A stretch of 60,429 nt of DNA from Amycolatopsis thailandensis (GTDB lineage Bacteria; Actinomycetota; Actinomycetes; Mycobacteriales; Pseudonocardiaceae): assembly GCF_002234405.1 (NCBI RefSeq), contig NZ_NMQT01000006.1, forward strand, positions 1-60,429, given 5' to 3'. The translations under genes were made by a program, and so were the position numbers. Below the pieces are notes generated by a model that worked only from the letters and a program-made list of their open reading frames with translations, ran no database searches and had not been told where the DNA came from. Positions 41,501-50,654 of the stretch are shown here, in pieces. Numbering within the stretch: position 1 is the stretch's first letter; the number at the start of each line of letters is the position of its first letter.

Positions 41501-44500
41501 ACGGCTGTCGTACTCCGTCACGGTCTGGTTGAACACCGTGTTGTCCGCGACGGTCACCAGCTTCGCGGCGGGCCCGGAAGCGTCGTTGAAGTAACCGTTG
41601 TTGGACTTGAACGGAAGCCCGCGTGAGTCGTAGACGGTATCGCTGATGATCCGGCCGCCACCGGATGCGACGGACTGCGCCTGCCTCGTCCTCCCGAGGC
41701 CGTCGTAGATCGCATACGACGTCGTGTATGCGCCGTTGTCCTGCAACGCTTTCGTCGCCACCGTCGTGGGGACGGCGGTCGGTGAAGTCGCCGCGTCGGT
41801 GTACTCGAAGGTCGCTGTCGCCTTGTCGCCGTCGACCTTGCTGCGCCCTGGATTCCAGACCGCCGTCTTACGCCCGAGAGCGTCGTAGGTGATGTCCGTG
41901 CGGACCTTGTTCACGTCGACCGAGAACACCGGGTTTCCCCGCGCGGGTTCCTTGGTGGTCGTCGTGACCCAGCCGAGGGGGTTCGTCACGGCGACCTCGG
42001 TGACCTGTCCGCCGGCGCTGTGCGTGTACGCGGTCTTCGTCACCGCGCCGGTCACGTCGGTCGACAACGTCTCACGGCCGTACTCGTCGTACTTGTTCGT
42101 CGCGGTGGTCAAGAACTTCTTGCCCGTGGCGTCCCAAGCGCTCAGCGTGTCGGTACGCGTGATGTTGCCCGCCGTCGGCGGGACACCGAAGGCCTGCTCG
42201 TCATAGGAGACCTGGGCGTTGGTGATCACCGTGGACGCCGTCGCCGTACCGGCGCAGGTCCCGGCGAACATCACGACTTCGCTCGACTTGTCGAACATCC
42301 CCGTGGCGCTCGGGACGTAGGTCGTCTTGGTACAGGTGTCGTCCGTGGCGACGCCGGTGTCGCCGAGGTCCTCCTGCTCGATGACGAGGCCGTTGTCGTT
42401 GAACTTCTTGTTCACCTGGTTGCGGCGATAGGTCTTGCCGTCGGACAGCAGGGTGCGGCCCCGCACGGTCGCGGTGTCCACCGAATGTGCTTTGAGCAGG
42501 CCGTCCGCGCTCGTCGCCGTCGGACCGCGGACCCAGGGATCGTTGATGGCCGAGTTGTCGACCGTCGTCGTGCCGGGGAGGTACGTCCTGGACTCGCGGA
42601 GGAAGCCCTGCAAGGGATCCTGATCGACGATCGTTCCCTTTTCGGAGTCCTCGACCGAGACCGTGCGCTTGCCGCCGTTCGGCAGGTGGTCGCCGTCCAT
42701 CCCGCGCAGATACACCGACTCCGTCACCGTCTGGGTGGCGGATGGCTGACCGATGGACGTCCGGACGACGCCGTAGCCACGCCACTGGCTCCAGGTCTTC
42801 CGCTCCTTCGGCGTGAACTGGCCTTCGTCGTAATGCCACGCGGCGTCGCCGAGGTAGTCGTAGTGTGTCTTGACCGCGACCCCGCCAGCGGTCAGGTCTT
42901 CTTCGGAAACGTCCGTGACGACGTACTTGTGGAACCAGTCGAGGACAGGGTCCTTCGCCGCCGGAGGGCTCCAGAACGACGCGTAGCAGCGCATCTTGTC
43001 GGTCTCGGGTGACGCGGGCATGCGTGACCCCGCCACGCAATCAGGACCTGAATAGGCGACGCCGATCCGCCCGCCTGTCTCGGTCCTGATCTCGTTGACC
43101 CGATAGCGGGTGATCGGCGAGTACTTGTCGCCGACCGTGTCGACCCTGTTCGCGAACATGAATCCGCCGAACGTCGTCGCGGGGAGGGTGATGCTCCCGC
43201 CACCGCCCTTCCCGGTGTGGGTGACCGAGGACAGCCACAGCGCGGGCGGAGAGGCGTCACCTGTCCCGGGGAACGTGTGGGCCAGGTTCCAGACGTCGAC
43301 ATCGGTCTGGGTGCCCGCGTTGTTGTACTGCGTCCGGACCGTGGTCAGCCGTTTGCGGGTGAAGAACGCAGGCGACCCGTAGTCGCAGGGTTTGTCCTTC
43401 GCGCAGATCTGTTCGGACGGAACGTCCGGCCAGGACGAGGCGGTCGTGGAGTTCAGTTGCTCGGGGGCACAGGTCACCGCTCCGGAAGGGAGGCAGCGCT
43501 CCGCGGTTTCGAAAACGACCTGGTTCGTGGGCGCCGAGCCGTAGACACTTCCGTCCTTCAGCCGCAGGCCGTACTCGATCCGCAGCGGATACCCACCGGC
43601 GGTGTACTCGGTTCCGGCGGTGGTGACGTTCTGATTCAGCCCGTAGTAGTTGATCTCCGGCTGGTAGTAGTAGGTGCTGGCGTTCCCGTGCGGGTCCACC
43701 ACGTAGTCCAGGTTCCAGCGCCACGGTTGGCGGCACGACGAGCCGGCGAAGTTGTTCGGCTTGTAGCAGGCTTCGCCGTCGTTGTTGCCGAACACCGGGA
43801 CCGTCCAAGCGGACTGGGTCTCGGGTTTGCCGGACGACCAGCCGGGTGGGCGGTTGAGTCCCAGGAAGTACTGGGTCCCGTCACCGGTGGTGACCTTCCA
43901 GTGCTGTCCGTCCTGGGCGTTGTTCGTGGCTCCGGTGAGCAGTTCGATCTTGGAGCCGTCGTCGTTCTTCGGCCGCCACTGGTTCGTGCCGGCGAGTTTG
44001 ATCAGCTCCGTCGACTTGCCGCCGAGGACGAGGGTCGCGTTGTCGATCCCCCAGCACTGGTCACCGGTCTTGGTCTGCCCGTTGTTGCCGCCGAGGTCTT
44101 CGCTGCACGGCAGGTAGTTGCGGACCACGTAGCCGCCCGGCGTGAAGTCCCATCCATCGCCGACCCAGGAAGCCTGGTTGTTGGTCGCGGACGTCAGTCC
44201 GTCGACGCCGCTGGACGAGTACGAAAGCCCGAGGCTCGGCGCCGCTCCGCTCGGCGCGGACGGGACCGCGAACGGGTAGTTGTAGGAAAAGCTTCCGGAA
44301 GAACCACCGCTGGACCATGACCCGGCCGCGGACAACGGCTGAGCGGACACATTTCCGCTGGAGCCGCTCGCCGCGGCCGTAACCGCGAAGACCCGAGGTG
44401 CGTTTCCGGCGACCGCGACATCCGCCGAGACCTGCCGCGTCTTGCCGTTGTTCACCGTCCCGGCAACCGGGGTCTTCGTCCGGCACTCGGCCTTCTCCGG

Positions 44501-45103
44501 TGTCGTCAACGCGCAGCCCGGCAACTCCACCAACTGCAGCCGATCGGCCCAGCCACCGCCGTACGCGCTCCCGAACGCCCGATAGTCCACCGCGACGTTC
44601 ACCGGTTCGGTCCCCACGCCGGTGTCGGCCACGGACAGCACCACACCACGGAGTCCTAGCGCGTCACTGACTTTCTGGTCGGCGACACGGACCCGGACTT
44701 TCGGTGCGGGCCCTGCCTTTTTGGCGGTGGCAGTGTCCTTCGCCCGTGCCCAGCCGATCTTCACCGGGGTGCCGTTCGCGGCGTTCTGGACACCGAGACC
44801 CTGCGGCTGCCGACTGTCGCGCGCTCCGGCGAGCACTTCGACCTCGGTTTCCGCCGCTCCCGGCCAAACCGGTGGAGTCACCTTCGCGTCAGGCAACACC
44901 GGCGGCGGCGACGCCGGGGCGACAAGCGGCGTGACTGGGACGCTCTGGTCCTTCTGGCCCGGTCCGAGCGACCAGCCCGGCGCCCGCCCCTTGCTTTCGA
45001 GCGCGATCGCCGAGCCACCGGACGCCAGCATGATCGCAGTCACGGCCAACGAGGTGACGCGGGAAAACCGGCCGATACGGGTCCAGCGAGTGTCTTTACG
45101 CAT
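38252..45103 (-). CDS. secreted RHS/YD-repeat polymorphic toxin with Hint domain and toxin tip
   Basis: 2283-aa protein: signal peptide (about 1-35), N-terminal region with an SpvB-like block (about 260-650), many YD repeats, and the RHS core end YDPGTGRFTKTDP to NPYAYANNSPVTMTDPSG (about 1847). A linker follows (1848-2040), with Cys residues and a hydrophobic stretch, then a Hint/intein-like domain 2041-2185 with first Cys2041, TDWH (His2116) and terminal His-Asn-Cys 2183-2185. The last 98 residues are the toxin tip. The Hint domain probably cleaves itself to free the toxin. It is probably co-transcribed with the LamG gene, 54 bp upstream. Confidence 0.93.
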   Translation of the reverse strand: MRKDTRWTRIGRFSRVTSLAVTAIMLASGGSAIALESKGRAPGWSLGPGQKDQSVPVTPLVAPASPPPVLPDAKVTPPVWPGAAETEVEVLAGARDSRQPQGLGVQNAANGTPVKIGWARAKDTATAKKAGPAPKVRVRVADQKVSDALGLRGVVLSVADTGVGTEPVNVAVDYRAFGSAYGGGWADRLQLVELPGCALTTPEKAECRTKTPVAGTVNNGKTRQVSADVAVAGNAPRVFAVTAAASGSSGNVSAQPLSAAGSWSSGGSSGSFSYNYPFAVPSAPSGAAPSLGLSYSSSGVDGLTSATNNQASWVGDGWDFTPGGYVVRNYLPCSEDLGGNNGQTKTGDQCWGIDNATLVLGGKSTELIKLAGTNQWRPKNDDGSKIELLTGATNNAQDGQHWKVTTGDGTQYFLGLNRPPGWSSGKPETQSAWTVPVFGNNDGEACYKPNNFAGSSCRQPWRWNLDYVVDPHGNASTYYYQPEINYYGLNQNVTTAGTEYTAGGYPLRIEYGLRLKDGSVYGSAPTNQVVFETAERCLPSGAVTCAPEQLNSTTASSWPDVPSEQICAKDKPCDYGSPAFFTRKRLTTVRTQYNNAGTQTDVDVWNLAHTFPGTGDASPPALWLSSVTHTGKGGGGSITLPATTFGGFMFANRVDTVGDKYSPITRYRVNEIRTETGGRIGVAYSGPDCVAGSRMPASPETDKMRCYASFWSPPAAKDPVLDWFHKYVVTDVSEEDLTAGGVAVKTHYDYLGDAAWHYDEGQFTPKERKTWSQWRGYGVVRTSIGQPSATQTVTESVYLRGMDGDHLPNGGKRTVSVEDSEKGTIVDQDPLQGFLRESRTYLPGTTTVDNSAINDPWVRGPTATSADGLLKAHSVDTATVRGRTLLSDGKTYRRNQVNKKFNDNGLVIEQEDLGDTGVATDDTCTKTTYVPSATGMFDKSSEVVMFAGTCAGTATASTVITNAQVSYDEQAFGVPPTAGNITRTDTLSAWDATGKKFLTTATNKYDEYGRETLSTDVTGAVTKTAYTHSAGGQVTEVAVTNPLGWVTTTTKEPARGNPVFSVDVNKVRTDITYDALGRKTAVWNPGRSKVDGDKATATFEYTDAATSPTAVPTTVATKALQDNGAYTTSYAIYDGLGRTRQAQSVASGGGRIISDTVYDSRGLPFKSNNGYFNDASGPAAKLVTVADNTVFNQTVTEYDSRARATASILMSKGVKQWQTSTIYGGDRVTTIPPRGASPQTVVTDVHGQTVQRLLYTDGYTPGAANPADVTNYTYNAAGAMTSMSDAAGNVWSTGYDLRGRKIRQTDPDAGESTFTYDDGGQLTSSTDSRGKATFYTYDKLGRKTQTNADSATGTKLASWSYDTVTNGIGLPASSTRWVGTDAYVTRVVAYDKYGRPTKNAVDVPAVETGLAGTYEFGTTYTATGAVASTVSPKAGNLPLEHVRHTYNELGLPSTTYAIDSLGTTTNLVSKTDYTSFNEMSRMQFDGEKSTVNVGVTQTYDEVTRRPQTTTVNRATQIGSQLTNRTYGYDPAGNVTKISDTPSGAPADTQCFEYDYQRRMTEAWTPSSADCATAKSVSALGGAAPYWKSYSFDKTGNRTKEVDHKSTGDVTSTSTYPAAGPTAVKPHALQKVDTSGPNGTSTSGYTYDQAGSMLTRNVGGDTQTFTYDHEGRTEGVTTASGASKYIYDADGNRLVTRAPTGTTLAIGDLELVITTGTTGVTATRFYQHGGVQVAVRVGGSALKWMLGDLHGTNGLAISAGTLTPTQRYMDPFGNPRGPAPSTWPDKHGFVGGYQDATGLTHLGAREYDPGTGRFTKTDPVLDPAVPQLWNPYAYANNSPVTMTDPSGMSACFHMGEDGLFCREGTEQAAACKGSCTVMASSPSSPQGKKYAAEQREKAKRGYNEKSYKEAQAVVKKSKWDVFIDAAGELIKSLIGWDDIMGCIEGSVGSCISTLLNFIPWGKILKVGEIVASFWKGARALATFGREVEKAQKVIADTERILADAEMAANAVQVVVAVSEGEGVVGAAAAAMGGAAAASESTCNSFVPGTQVLMSDGTTKPIEEVRIGDEVQTTDPETGGLERRRVVGTIVHDDEDERTEVTVESDGVSGTIVATDWHLVWVEEADDWVAIGDLVPGQHLHSPDGRSSVVTAVRHFTQVSPVHDLTIDDIHAFYVGGSGTSLLVHNCGDGYVRPDGRFADKYPKIARALGREVREVRDAIHAEKNDGKYGGARKNPDIMVDLDSGEMHTKMPCGCPAEDSIGNIHDNFSDGDGYGRGGYSKGRRR

Positions 45104-45157
45104 GACGAAGCCTGCCCAAGGTTCAGATGGAGCGTCTGCCGAGCCGGACGAGAAGGA

Positions 45158-48100
45158 TCAGGGGTGGTCGAGGATCATGTCCGCGGCGATGCGTTGCGCG
45201 TCCAGCACACCGCTGTAGACGCGAACTCCACGGATATCGCCGTACCAGTAATCGGATTTGTGGCCGGTCCACGCACCCCTGCCGATAAGCAGGCCTTCGA
45301 GCGGACTGGCACCGTTCCATCCGGTCACGTTGGTCAGACAGACTGGTGAGAACTGAAATTCCTCCGTGGACGCGTACAGGCACGAGGTGCCGGTCGTCGC
45401 GTCATAAGTACCGGTCAAATGGGTCCACACGCCATCGGCTGCGTTGCTGTCGGAGACCGCGAACCACGCGAACGGATTCGATGGGGTGGCGGTCGACGAA
45501 CCCATCATCCAACTCCACCGGCCTTGCCAATGGCCGTTCTGGTCCTTGATGCCGCGGTACCCGAGCATGAAAGGCGGGAACTGCGCGGAGTCCACTCCGA
45601 CCGCGGCCCGGCCCACCTCGTCGACCCCGCCCGTGTTGGCGGGGTTCGCCTGTTTGGCCGCGGCGACGTCCTCGGCGGTCCAGCGATGCCGCACCCACGC
45701 TTCGACGGTGAAGCTGCGGTCGCCACGGAAATTCTCCGGTCGCTGTGCCGCGATCTGCCCAGTCCCGGACTTGTCGAACTTCGCGATATTGACGCCGTTG
45801 TCGTCGACCATGGCCGCGCCGCCTGAGACAGCACCGGCCGCTCCGGTGACTCCGTCGGTGGTGCTGCCGTCGAGCTGGTAGTTCGCCCGGAGCACGGCGG
45901 TGTTGGCGAGACCGGCGGTCTCAGCGGCGGGCAGGGCTCGATCCCAGACCTGGACCTGGTCGATGCTGCCCTTGAAGAAGGTCGAGGGCAGGCTGTTCCA
46001 GCGCACCTGGCCGACCGCGAAGCCGCCTGTCGCGGTCCAGGTGGTCCCCGCGGGAATGTTCGTTTGCCCTTCAAGGACACCGTTGACGTAAATCAGCACT
46101 TTGGCGGTGGACGCGTCGTAAACTCCGGTCAAATGCGTCCAGACGCCGACCTGCGGAGTGCTGGTGGAACTCGCCCACCGGTACCCGTCTCCGTCGATGT
46201 CCGCGGATGGAAGGCCCATGATCCACCGGTTCGCATCAGGAGAGTAGCGCAGCTGGAAGCCGCTGGAATGGACGCCGTTTTGCCCGGCCACAGCGTAATA
46301 ACCGTTGGTGTCGGCCAGTTTCGCCCATGCCGAGACGGTGAAGCTCTGCGCGGTGTCGATCACCGGCGTTTTCGTTTGGCCGTAACCACTTCCGTTGCTC
46401 ATGTAGGCCTGGCCGGACGACTGCCCGACCTTGCTCTCCGTAGCGGATTGTCCGGCGGAGTCGCTGTAGCCGGTGGCGTACCCCGAGCCAGGAGCGAAGG
46501 TGAGGGCGCCGTCGTTTCCGGTCGCGTCCACCGTGTTGCTCTCGAACGCGTACTCGCGGATGGCCGACAGCCCGGTGGGAACGCCGTTGTTCCCATGCAG
46601 CGAAACGACTTCCGTCGCGGTCAGCGCGCGGTCGAAGAGCACGGCTTCGTCGAGTTTCCCGGAGTACAGGTTGGCCCGCACGCCGCCGGCCTTCCCGCCA
46701 CCCGCGACCAAGGGTCCCGAGCCGCCGGAGCTGGTGGCACTGACGGTGGCCTGTGCCTGGCCGTTGACGTAGAGCGTCGCCGTTTTCGCGGTGGCGTCGT
46801 AAACACCCGTGAGGTGTGTCCACGCACCCTCGGTCGGAGCGGCAGTGGAGAATGCGGAACTTTGTGCCGGGTTGGCCTGGGCCGAGTCGGCGATGCTGAA
46901 GGCCCACTTCCCGGATTCGTGGTACTGCAAGGCGAAACCGCTGCTCTGGCTGCCGTCCTGGGACAGCACGACCCGCCTGCTGGTCAGGCCGGCGGGGTTC
47001 ACCCAAGCAGAAGCCGAGAAGGACTTCGCCGTGTCCACCACGCTCGCACCGGTCGCGAAGTAGTCGCCCGCCTGACCGGACAGGGTCGTGCCTTCGCCGA
47101 TCTTGCCGTCGGTGAACCCGCCCCTGCCTTCACCGACGTAACGCAGGCCCGTCGCCTGGGAAGCGCCGTTACCTTCGAACTGCCAGGACGCGAGCGGAGC
47201 CGTGACGTCGCGGACGCTGAAGTTGTAGTCGACCCTGGTGGACGGCGTCTTCGCCCGGTTGCACGACCAGACGCTCAGGACGTGCGTCCCCTTCGTTTGC
47301 GGGGCGATGGCGACGGTCGCGGGCCCGCTGTACGCGGCGGGTTTCACCGTTCCGGGCTCGGTCCCGTTGCAGGTGGGCGGCGCGGTGTTGTCGAGCTTCC
47401 ACACGTAGCTTCCGACCGAGGTCGGAGTGTTGGCCACCGTGAAAGTGAAGTCACCCGCGCGTCCGGGGCCACCGCCGAAGGTGCCGCTGGGGTACGTCTG
47501 GGATGACACCGACGGCGCGGCGGGAGCGGAGAGTTGGACTTCGACTTCGCAAGCGCCCGCCCAACTGGTTTCCCGGCCGTCGGTGACGTGCGCGTCGAAG
47601 GAGTAGATCCCGTCCGCGGGCATCGAGTCCTTGAACAAGGTCGCCTGAGCGTTGCGATTGGCGACGTTCGAGTCGCTCAAGACGTTGTCGACAAAGGCCT
47701 CACGGTTGTCCCAGACGTAGTTCCCGGTACTCACCCAGCCCTTGTAGACGCGGAAACCGGTCCAGAGCATGCCGCCGTCCGGGTCTTGGACGTTCGCCTT
47801 GACCACGTATCCGGTGCTGGTGCGACCGAGCACCGGACGGACCCACGGCTGGCCAGGGGCGGGCGGGCCACAGGGGAACGTCGAAGTCCCGTTGACGATG
47901 GCGAGATTGGCCGGCGGCCGGGGGACCGAGTTGTAGGTGACCGTGAACCCGACCTGAGGGGAATACCTCTTCCAGGTTTTCTGGTCGTTCTCGTTGGGCG
48001 AGACGATGCCGAAAGTGAAGGTCGGCCCGCCGACGTTCACCAGGCTCACGATGGTCGGGAGAACGTCGAACTCGACGTTGGTCGGGCAGCCGCTCACACT

Positions 48101-49360
48101 TCCGAGCCCGTTGCCCAATGCCGGGCCGCTCCCGAACTTCAGCCCTGCACCGATCGGATTGGTCAGCACGACGTTGTTGGAGCCGCCGCAATCCTTCGAG
48201 TTGGTCACCGCCAGGGTGAGTTGCGCGGAGTAGATCTGCTTCCCGGCCAGGCCCCCGAGGTTCATCTCCACGAACGAGCGCGCGGTGACCAGCTTTCCGG
48301 CGCAACTCGAGGAGGTGTCGTAGATGTACCCGGCCTTGAGCTGATCGGACGAGTCCCAGTCCGCGTCGCCAGGTGTCTTCGAAGCGCCACAGGCGTGCTG
48401 GACCAGGTAGTGGTTGCGACCGCAGTTGGAGCAGTAGTTCGTCTGCCAGGTCGGGTCGACGTAAACCGGGTACGCGGCGTTCGCCAGCAGGTCGGCGTCG
48501 GGGGTGAGGAGCAGCGACTTACCCGAAACCTCGGTCGGCACCTTGGCCTGGCGACCGCTGGTGGCCGGGCCGCGGATGAGATCCGTCGCGTCGGGTTCGA
48601 CTCCCGACGAGTCCCACATCAAGGGCGCCTTGGCCAGGAAGACGTCGGCTCCCTTGGTGTCCTTGACCCGGAGAGCACCGTCCTCGTCCTTGGTGAGCTT
48701 CCCGTTCTTCACCGGCAGGCCCAGCTTGATCTTCGCGATGGCCGGGTTCTTCGCCGCCTCCGGCGTCTTGATCACGACGACTTCGTGCACCTTGTCCACA
48801 TCGACTTGGACCTTGAGGTCGACGCCGGGAAGGACCTCGGGATAGGTGGCGGTGGCACCCGAGACGACCGGCTGGGGAAGCACCCCCGGCCAATCGAGCC
48901 CCACCGAGGTGCCCCTGGCGCTCAGCTGCAGCAGCGGTGCGGCTCCCGCGGTCTGGACATCCCCGCGTCGACCTGCGGAAAGCGAGATATCGGCCATCGC
49001 GGCCTTCGGAGAAAGCGCCCCGTTCGGGCCAGGGCCCAGCGTCGAGTCCGCGGGGACCCAGTCACCGTCACGAGGGACCCGGACCGGCCGGGTGGTCTGC
49101 GTCTGAGTCAGGGAGCCGTCCGGGTTGGCGACGGTCTCCGAACGCTCGGAGGTCAAGTCGTCGACCCGGACCTTCTTCCGGCCCTGCTTGGCGAATTTCG
49201 TCGCGGCCGCGGTGTCGGGAGCGGAATTCGGCACCGCCGACGGCGTCGGGGAAGCGCTTTCCTCTGGAGATGCGAAAGCCGTGGCCGGGAGTACCCCGAA
49301 AGCCACGGCCAACACGACGCTGACAACACCGAGACGCGATCTCAGGCACGACGATCTCAC
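45158..49360 (-). CDS. secreted DNRLRE/LamG-domain protein, partner of the RHS toxin
   Basis: 1400-aa exported protein (signal peptide about 1-30). A DNRLRE-type region (about 280-480, YPVYVDPTWQTNY, FVEMNLGG) is followed by Ig-like segments and three LamG (concanavalin-like) domains at about 735-945, 945-1165 and 1165-1400, each with a W-THLTG-YD motif. These bind glycans or proteins at surfaces. Gene pairs of this kind with RHS proteins are common in Streptomyces and Amycolatopsis. It probably helps display or deliver the toxin. The start is GTG at 49360. Confidence 0.88.
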   Translation of the reverse strand: MRSSCLRSRLGVVSVVLAVAFGVLPATAFASPEESASPTPSAVPNSAPDTAAATKFAKQGRKKVRVDDLTSERSETVANPDGSLTQTQTTRPVRVPRDGDWVPADSTLGPGPNGALSPKAAMADISLSAGRRGDVQTAGAAPLLQLSARGTSVGLDWPGVLPQPVVSGATATYPEVLPGVDLKVQVDVDKVHEVVVIKTPEAAKNPAIAKIKLGLPVKNGKLTKDEDGALRVKDTKGADVFLAKAPLMWDSSGVEPDATDLIRGPATSGRQAKVPTEVSGKSLLLTPDADLLANAAYPVYVDPTWQTNYCSNCGRNHYLVQHACGASKTPGDADWDSSDQLKAGYIYDTSSSCAGKLVTARSFVEMNLGGLAGKQIYSAQLTLAVTNSKDCGGSNNVVLTNPIGAGLKFGSGPALGNGLGSVSGCPTNVEFDVLPTIVSLVNVGGPTFTFGIVSPNENDQKTWKRYSPQVGFTVTYNSVPRPPANLAIVNGTSTFPCGPPAPGQPWVRPVLGRTSTGYVVKANVQDPDGGMLWTGFRVYKGWVSTGNYVWDNREAFVDNVLSDSNVANRNAQATLFKDSMPADGIYSFDAHVTDGRETSWAGACEVEVQLSAPAAPSVSSQTYPSGTFGGGPGRAGDFTFTVANTPTSVGSYVWKLDNTAPPTCNGTEPGTVKPAAYSGPATVAIAPQTKGTHVLSVWSCNRAKTPSTRVDYNFSVRDVTAPLASWQFEGNGASQATGLRYVGEGRGGFTDGKIGEGTTLSGQAGDYFATGASVVDTAKSFSASAWVNPAGLTSRRVVLSQDGSQSSGFALQYHESGKWAFSIADSAQANPAQSSAFSTAAPTEGAWTHLTGVYDATAKTATLYVNGQAQATVSATSSGGSGPLVAGGGKAGGVRANLYSGKLDEAVLFDRALTATEVVSLHGNNGVPTGLSAIREYAFESNTVDATGNDGALTFAPGSGYATGYSDSAGQSATESKVGQSSGQAYMSNGSGYGQTKTPVIDTAQSFTVSAWAKLADTNGYYAVAGQNGVHSSGFQLRYSPDANRWIMGLPSADIDGDGYRWASSTSTPQVGVWTHLTGVYDASTAKVLIYVNGVLEGQTNIPAGTTWTATGGFAVGQVRWNSLPSTFFKGSIDQVQVWDRALPAAETAGLANTAVLRANYQLDGSTTDGVTGAAGAVSGGAAMVDDNGVNIAKFDKSGTGQIAAQRPENFRGDRSFTVEAWVRHRWTAEDVAAAKQANPANTGGVDEVGRAAVGVDSAQFPPFMLGYRGIKDQNGHWQGRWSWMMGSSTATPSNPFAWFAVSDSNAADGVWTHLTGTYDATTGTSCLYASTEEFQFSPVCLTNVTGWNGASPLEGLLIGRGAWTGHKSDYWYGDIRGVRVYSGVLDAQRIAADMILDHP

Positions 49361-49487
49361 GGTGAATCCCCCTCGTTCCGCGGGGATTTGCCACCCGCGC
49401 CCAGGTGAACTCTGTCCTATTCGGACGGCCGAGGAAAGCAGCCGAACAGCGTAATTCGATCATCCCCGAAAGGCGCGGGCAGGTGGT
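49361..49487. promoter_or_regulatory. promoter region of the LamG-RHS operon
   Basis: 127 bp upstream of the LamG gene. gagggggattcacc contains the ribosome-binding purines on the minus strand. No distinct operator is seen. Confidence 0.4.
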
Positions 49488-49889
49488 TCAGAACTCGTAG
49501 CCGTCCAGCACGGTCGGCGCGACCGGCGACAGGTGCTCGTCGGCGCGTTCGGTGACCAGGCCGCGGGCCATCCGGTACACCTTGAACTCGTTGTCGTGCT
49601 CGGGGTCCTGGTCGTCCCAGACGTGCAGGAGGCCGTAGGAGCCGGGCGCGAGATCGCCGACGCGGGTGAACAGGTCCACCAGCTCGGGCGCGATCGCCGT
49701 GCCGTGCTTGTCCATGCCGCCCAGGTGCAGCATCGGCACTCCGGCGGCCCAGCGCAGGTCCACCAGGTCGCCGTCGTCGAAATCGCGGACGGCACGGTGC
49801 ACCCGCTCGACGATGCGCTCGAGAAGCGCCGCGTCGTCGTCGCCGGAAGGGCTCGCTTGGATGGTCACCCACCCGTGGTATTCGAACAC
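49488..49889 (-). CDS. Imm7-like immunity protein
   Basis: 133-aa soluble protein beginning MFEYHGWVTIQ, which fits the Imm7 immunity family, with LRWAAGVPMLHLGGMDKHG and GSYGLLHVWDDQDPEHDNEF following. No matching toxin is adjacent: it lies upstream of the LamG-RHS operon rather than behind a toxin tip. It may be a retained orphan immunity gene that protects against toxins of competitors. The family call is by recognition of the N-terminal motif and is not certain. Confidence 0.7.
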   Translation of the reverse strand: MFEYHGWVTIQASPSGDDDAALLERIVERVHRAVRDFDDGDLVDLRWAAGVPMLHLGGMDKHGTAIAPELVDLFTRVGDLAPGSYGLLHVWDDQDPEHDNEFKVYRMARGLVTERADEHLSPVAPTVLDGYEF

Positions 49890-49927
49890 CAGCCTCAGTT
49901 TAGGCAGGTCCGCCAGCCGGACGGCGG

Positions 49928-50467
49928 TCAGCCCGCCATCGCGGCCGGTGTCCCGTCGCGGCGCAAGGCGTTCTTGAAGACCCGCTCACCGTGCTTCTCG
50001 AAGGCGGGCACGAGCTTCTCGCCGTAGACGCACAAGGTCCGCTCCCAGGGGTGCCCGAGCGTGCCGAAGCGGAAGTCGTTCGCCAGGAACATGTGATAGT
50101 CCGTGCGCGGGAACACCGGCACCGGCCACGGGTCGAGCGCGGCGTGCCGATGCGGGTAGAAGCGGTACGACTGGTGCTGCCAGTGCAGGACCCAGACCCA
50201 CTCGTCCTCGGCGACGCAGTCCTTCAGCGCCGAGAGCGCGACACGGGCGACGTCGTTCTGCTCGACGGCGTACGGGCCGAGCCGGAACTCGGCGGACGCG
50301 CGGTCGAGCCCGCCGGGCGCGAGATCCCAGGCGACGGACGGGGCCGGTTCGCGGAAACCGGGCCACGCGTGCGCGTAGGTACTCGGCCAGAACGCGAGCT
50401 TGTCGTAGACCCAGTACCAAGCGGGCTCATCTGCGACCCTGGAGATGGCTTCCCAAGCGTTGTTCAC
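49928..50467 (-). CDS. DUF2716-like protein, possible orphan immunity protein
   Basis: 179-aa soluble protein beginning MNNAWEAISRVADEPAWYWVYDKLAFWPS, consistent with DUF2716, a family found near polymorphic toxin loci. ALHWQHQSYRFYP-like residues (VWVLHWQHQSYRFYPH) and the end FGTLGHPWERTLCVYGEKLV are family-type blocks rich in aromatic residues. It is 38 bp upstream of the Imm7-like gene and probably co-transcribed, forming a small immunity set. Confidence 0.7.
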   Translation of the reverse strand: MNNAWEAISRVADEPAWYWVYDKLAFWPSTYAHAWPGFREPAPSVAWDLAPGGLDRASAEFRLGPYAVEQNDVARVALSALKDCVAEDEWVWVLHWQHQSYRFYPHRHAALDPWPVPVFPRTDYHMFLANDFRFGTLGHPWERTLCVYGEKLVPAFEKHGERVFKNALRRDGTPAAMAG

Positions 50468-50561
50468 GAGCGACCCTCGGTGGTTCGGCCGATTAAGACT
50501 GGGAAAGCTTCGTGTTCGGGGCCCGAGTTGTCCAGCTCGTGGGCGTACTCCGTGAAACTGT

Positions 50562-50575
50562 CACCTGATCAGGTG
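50562..50575. promoter_or_regulatory. 14-bp perfect palindrome upstream of the immunity pair
   Basis: cacctgatcaggtg is a perfect palindrome about 95 bp before the start at 50467. It may be an operator controlling the DUF2716/Imm7 pair. The regulator is unknown. Confidence 0.45.
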
Positions 50576-50616
50576 TCTTGCGCCGTCGCCGGAACCGTGA
50601 GAATGACGGTGCGTGA

Positions 50617-50647
50617 ACGGCGAGCCCACGGAACGCGGGCTCGCCGT
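50617..50647. terminator. Rho-independent-like terminator
   Basis: acggcgagccc at 50617-50627 pairs exactly with gggctcgccgt at 50637-50647, 9-nt loop. It follows the stop of the gene ending at 50655 on the minus strand and separates it from the immunity pair. Confidence 0.8.
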
Positions 50648-50654
50648 CGTTCGA

